Below are positions 61,670-64,000 of a DNA stretch of 64,000 nucleotides, piece by piece. Positions within the stretch are counted from its first letter, which is position 1; the number at the start of each line of letters is the position of its first letter. The stretch is from NCBI RefSeq assembly GCF_000732485.2, contig NZ_JAQV02000003.1, forward strand, positions 124,001-188,000, written 5' to 3'. The stretch comes from Bacillus sp. SJS (GTDB lineage Bacteria > Bacillota > Bacilli > Bacillales > Bacillaceae). The notes under the pieces are model-generated. The model was not told the DNA's origin, did no database searches, and saw only the letters and a list, made by a program, of their open reading frames with translations. A program made the position numbers and the translations under genes.

Positions 61670-62327
61670 AATTATTCAAATCGTAGTGTCTGCCTTTTAC
61701 GAGGTAAAAAATGTTTTCAGATATATTTGTTGCATGATCCGCAAATCTCTCTAAATAGCGGCTTACAAAGAGCAGCTGAGTGACCTGCGGCATGGACTCC
61801 TGGCTGTGCTGCGTCAATTCTAGCAGCTCCCTGATTGTCTGCCCGTAAAGATTGTCTACCGCATCATCCATATCAGCGACTTTTTTAGCAAGAACAACAT
61901 CTTCCTCGTTAAAAGCTTTAATGGATAATGAAAGCATCTCAGTTGCGATGGCATGCATTTTTTTAATGGTCTCTATCGGTTTGATAAGAGGATCATCCCC
62001 GATTCGAATAGCAGATTTCGCAATATTTACAGCAAAATCAGCCATACGCTCCATTTCATTCGATATTTTAATGGTGACCATAATCCTGCGCAAATCTGTC
62101 GCAACCGGCTGCTGCTTCGCAATAAGCAAAATGGAAAGATCATTAATTTCCTCATCCAGATTGTCGACAGCTTCATCCTCTTCCATAATCTCTAAGGCCT
62201 TCTCAATATTTTGATTTTCGAGCGCATCGATTGATTTAGCTAAAGCAATCTCAGTAAGACTTCCCATTTCAATTAATTTTTCTCTAAGCGTATTTAAATC
62301 AAATTCAAATTTTCCACGTACGACCAT
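61668..62327 (-). CDS. phoU: Phosphate signalling protein PhoU
   Basis: 219 residues of two PhoU three-helix bundles, each with the metal-cluster motif: EEDEAVDNLDEEIND (first) and DMDDAVDNLYGQTIREL (second). ATDLRRIM and ISNEMERMADFAVNIA are conserved. GGAGG precedes ATG 62327, so five upstream codons to 62342 are excluded. PhoU links the Pst transporter to the phosphate two-component system. It is separated from pstB by a terminator hairpin, which would lower its expression relative to the transporter. Confidence 0.95.
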   Translation of the reverse strand: MVVRGKFEFDLNTLREKLIEMGSLTEIALAKSIDALENQNIEKALEIMEEDEAVDNLDEEINDLSILLIAKQQPVATDLRRIMVTIKISNEMERMADFAVNIAKSAIRIGDDPLIKPIETIKKMHAIATEMLSLSIKAFNEEDVVLAKKVADMDDAVDNLYGQTIRELLELTQHSQESMPQVTQLLFVSRYLERFADHATNISENIFYLVKGRHYDLNN

Positions 62328-62414
62328 GTTGTCAACCTCCAACTATTTCTTTTATTTCAATAGTTTACTCTTTTTCCTTAGAAAATGCATGAAAGATTCA
62401 AATCTCATACGTTC

Positions 62415-62449
62415 AAAAAAAGCCGCGCTGAACAAGCACGGCTTTTTTT
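62415..62449 (-). terminator. Terminator between pstB and phoU
   Basis: AAAAAAAGCCG / CGGCTTTTTTT with inner pairing, directly after the pstB stop. Confidence 0.85.
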
Positions 62450-62452
62450 CTA

Positions 62453-63277
62453 TTAGCCGAAACGGCCAGTAATATAATCTTCAGTTCTTTTATCTGCAGG
62501 TGTAGAAAAGAGCTTATTCGTATTCGAGTACTCTACCACTTCTCCATTCAAGAAGAAAGCTGTACGGTCGGAGATACGTGCGGCCTGCTGCATATTGTGT
62601 GTAACGATGATGATGCTATAGTTTTGCTTCAATTCCTGAACAAGTTCTTCTACTTTTAATGTTGAAATCGGATCAAGGGCAGATGTTGGCTCATCCATAA
62701 GAATAACATCCGGCTCGATTGCAAGGCAGCGTGCAATACAAAGACGCTGCTGCTGGCCGCCGGAAAGTCCATATGCATTTTCTTTTAGACGGTCCTTAAC
62801 TTCATCCCAAATTGCTGCACCCTTTAAACTCTGTTCAACAATCTGATCCAAGACCTTTTTATCGCGGATTCCGTGAATTCTCGGTCCGTATGCAACATTG
62901 TCATAGATGGATTTAGGGAACGGATTTGGCTTTTGGAAAACCATACCTACTTGTGTTCTCAACTCTTCAACACGGTAAGATTTATCGAAAATGTTTTGTC
63001 CGCGGTAGATGATTTTTCCGGATGTGCGTACAATCGGAACCAATTCGACCATGCGGTTTAAAGTTTTAATATAAGTAGATTTACCGCAACCGGATGGTCC
63101 GATAATCGCTGTTACTTCATTTTCATATACATCAAGGTCGATGTTCTTCAAAGCTTGATTGTTGCCGTACCAAAGATTTAGGTTATCTGTTTTATAAACA
63201 ACGCTTTTATTAACATTTGCTGTATCTGTACTAATACCTGATGTTTGTTTATCTTTCACAACTGTTTTAACTTCCAT
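62453..63277 (-). CDS. pstB: Phosphate ABC transporter ATPase PstB
   Basis: 274 residues. Walker [11 protein letters not shown]-loop FQKPNPFP, signature LSGGQQQR, Walker [14 protein letters not shown] and switch His in THNM. The first ~27 residues are an unconserved extension. AGGAGG precedes the ATG at 9 nt. Energises phosphate import with PstA and PstC. Confidence 0.97.
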   Translation of the reverse strand: MEVKTVVKDKQTSGISTDTANVNKSVVYKTDNLNLWYGNNQALKNIDLDVYENEVTAIIGPSGCGKSTYIKTLNRMVELVPIVRTSGKIIYRGQNIFDKSYRVEELRTQVGMVFQKPNPFPKSIYDNVAYGPRIHGIRDKKVLDQIVEQSLKGAAIWDEVKDRLKENAYGLSGGQQQRLCIARCLAIEPDVILMDEPTSALDPISTLKVEELVQELKQNYSIIIVTHNMQQAARISDRTAFFLNGEVVEYSNTNKLFSTPADKRTEDYITGRFG

Positions 63278-63317
63278 TGCGAAAATCCTCCTTCACCTAT
63301 AGAACCATTAAATTGTA

Positions 63318-64000
63318 TTAATATCTTTTTGAAAATTTATTTCGAATCAGCACAGCAACTGTATTCATTACAATCAGGATAATAAACAATATTATTATAC
63401 CAGCTGCAGCGAGATCATGGAAATCCGTCTGCGGTCTGGAAGCCCAATTGTAAATTTGAATAGGCATAACAGTAAACGTACTTAACAGTCCGTCTGGCAA
63501 GTAGTTGACGTATGCAAATGCGCCTACAACGATAAGCGGAGCAGTTTCCCCTACTGCACGGGAGAATGCAAGGATACTTCCCGTTAAGATACCCGGGATC
63601 GCAGTCGGAAGAACGACACGATAGATTGTTTGCCATTTTGTAGCACCCATACCAAATGATGCTTCTCTAAGCTGTCCAGGGACAGCGCGAATTGACTCCT
63701 GAGATGCAACAACGATAACCGGAAGAATGAGCAAAGCCATTGTGAAACCAGCTGCCATAATGCTTCTTCCAAGTTCAAAATAACGGACGAAAATGGTTAA
63801 TCCCAGAAGACCGAATACGATGGATGGAACGCCTGCAAGGTTTGAAATATTCATCTGAATAAATCTGGTAAATTTATTCTTCTTTGCGTATTCTTCAAGA
63901 TAAATTGCAGTCCCTACTCCAAAAATCAGAGCAACAGGGATCGTAACGCCCATTACCCAAAGTGTTCCGATAAAAGCTGCCTTAATCCCTGCGTTAGAGG
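63318..64000 (-). CDS. pstA: Phosphate ABC transporter permease PstA (5' part beyond the window)
   Basis: The visible 227 codons are open to the right edge, so the start lies outside the window. Four to five membrane helices and the permease EAA-like motif REASFGMGATKWQTIYRVVLPTAIPGI are visible, with VGETAPLIVVGAF near the end, typical of PstA. The in-frame ATG at 63953 is internal, because conserved sequence continues upstream (AFIGTLWV). pstB follows after 40 nt. Confidence 0.95.
   Translation of the reverse strand, partial: SNAGIKAAFIGTLWVMGVTIPVALIFGVGTAIYLEEYAKKNKFTRFIQMNISNLAGVPSIVFGLLGLTIFVRYFELGRSIMAAGFTMALLILPVIVVASQESIRAVPGQLREASFGMGATKWQTIYRVVLPTAIPGILTGSILAFSRAVGETAPLIVVGAFAYVNYLPDGLLSTFTVMPIQIYNWASRPQTDFHDLAAAGIIILFIILIVMNTVAVLIRNKFSKRY

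Noticed and set aside
1-64000. CRISPR arrays, tRNA or rRNA genes
   Set aside because: No regularly spaced repeats and no recognisable tRNA or rRNA sequence were seen on either strand.

Overview
The window is a chromosomal segment of a Bacillaceae bacterium, Bacillus/Metabacillus-like. Gene content and order follow the Bacillus subtilis stretch from yqhV through efp, gcv, sinIR, comG, yqgS and glcK to pst. Strong AGGAGG-type ribosome binding sites, UUG/GUG starts, comG and sinIR genes and Gram-positive terminators agree with this. No rRNA, tRNA or CRISPR array is visible.

Layout. 1-8.6 kb: yqhV, a MurE-like Mur ligase paralogue, efp, yqhT, aroQ, yqhR, yqhQ, yqhP, yqhO and mntR. 9-18.1 kb: class II ribonucleotide reductase with NrdR-type boxes, lipM, yqhL, a DUF4385 gene, and gcvT-gcvPA-gcvPB behind a tandem glycine riboswitch. 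18.4-26.5 kb: yqhH, yqhG and a biofilm-control block. That block has a c-di-GMP-I riboswitch in front of a short sinI gene, then sinR, and on the opposite strand sipW, tapA, tasA, two small genes, a sipW remnant and a second TasA/CalY gene. 26.2-36.8 kb: a second sinR-like gene heads an AT-rich exopolysaccharide operon of nine genes: a chain-length/tyrosine-kinase fusion, a phosphatase homologue without its metal ligands, a flippase, a polymerase, two glycosyltransferases, two GNAT/FemAB-type acyltransferases and a deacetylase. 36.9-41.6 kb: yqzE, aroK and the complete comG operon. 41.7-43.2 kb: a TnpB-only IS200/IS605-type insertion. 43.2-60.6 kb: mgsR, yqgY, a MidA-type methyltransferase, yqgX to yqgQ, gluP, yqgO, a DUF92 gene, yqgN, rpmG, and a sugar-nucleotidyltransferase/glycosyltransferase module. 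60.8-64 kb: yqzD, yqzC, phoU, pstB and the start-truncated pstA.

How it works together. The matrix proteins (TasA/CalY, TapA, their peptidase SipW), the matrix polysaccharide operon and the regulators (SinI, SinR, a second SinR-like protein) are contiguous here, whereas in B. subtilis the eps operon is elsewhere. Repeated GTTCTTT boxes sit between calY and the second sinR, where they could control both directions. The sinI leader contains a recognisable c-di-GMP-I aptamer. Its 3' edge can alternatively form a 10-bp hairpin that traps the sinI Shine-Dalgarno sequence. I predict that c-di-GMP opens sinI translation and so lifts SinR repression of the matrix genes. This is the most interesting candidate system in the window.
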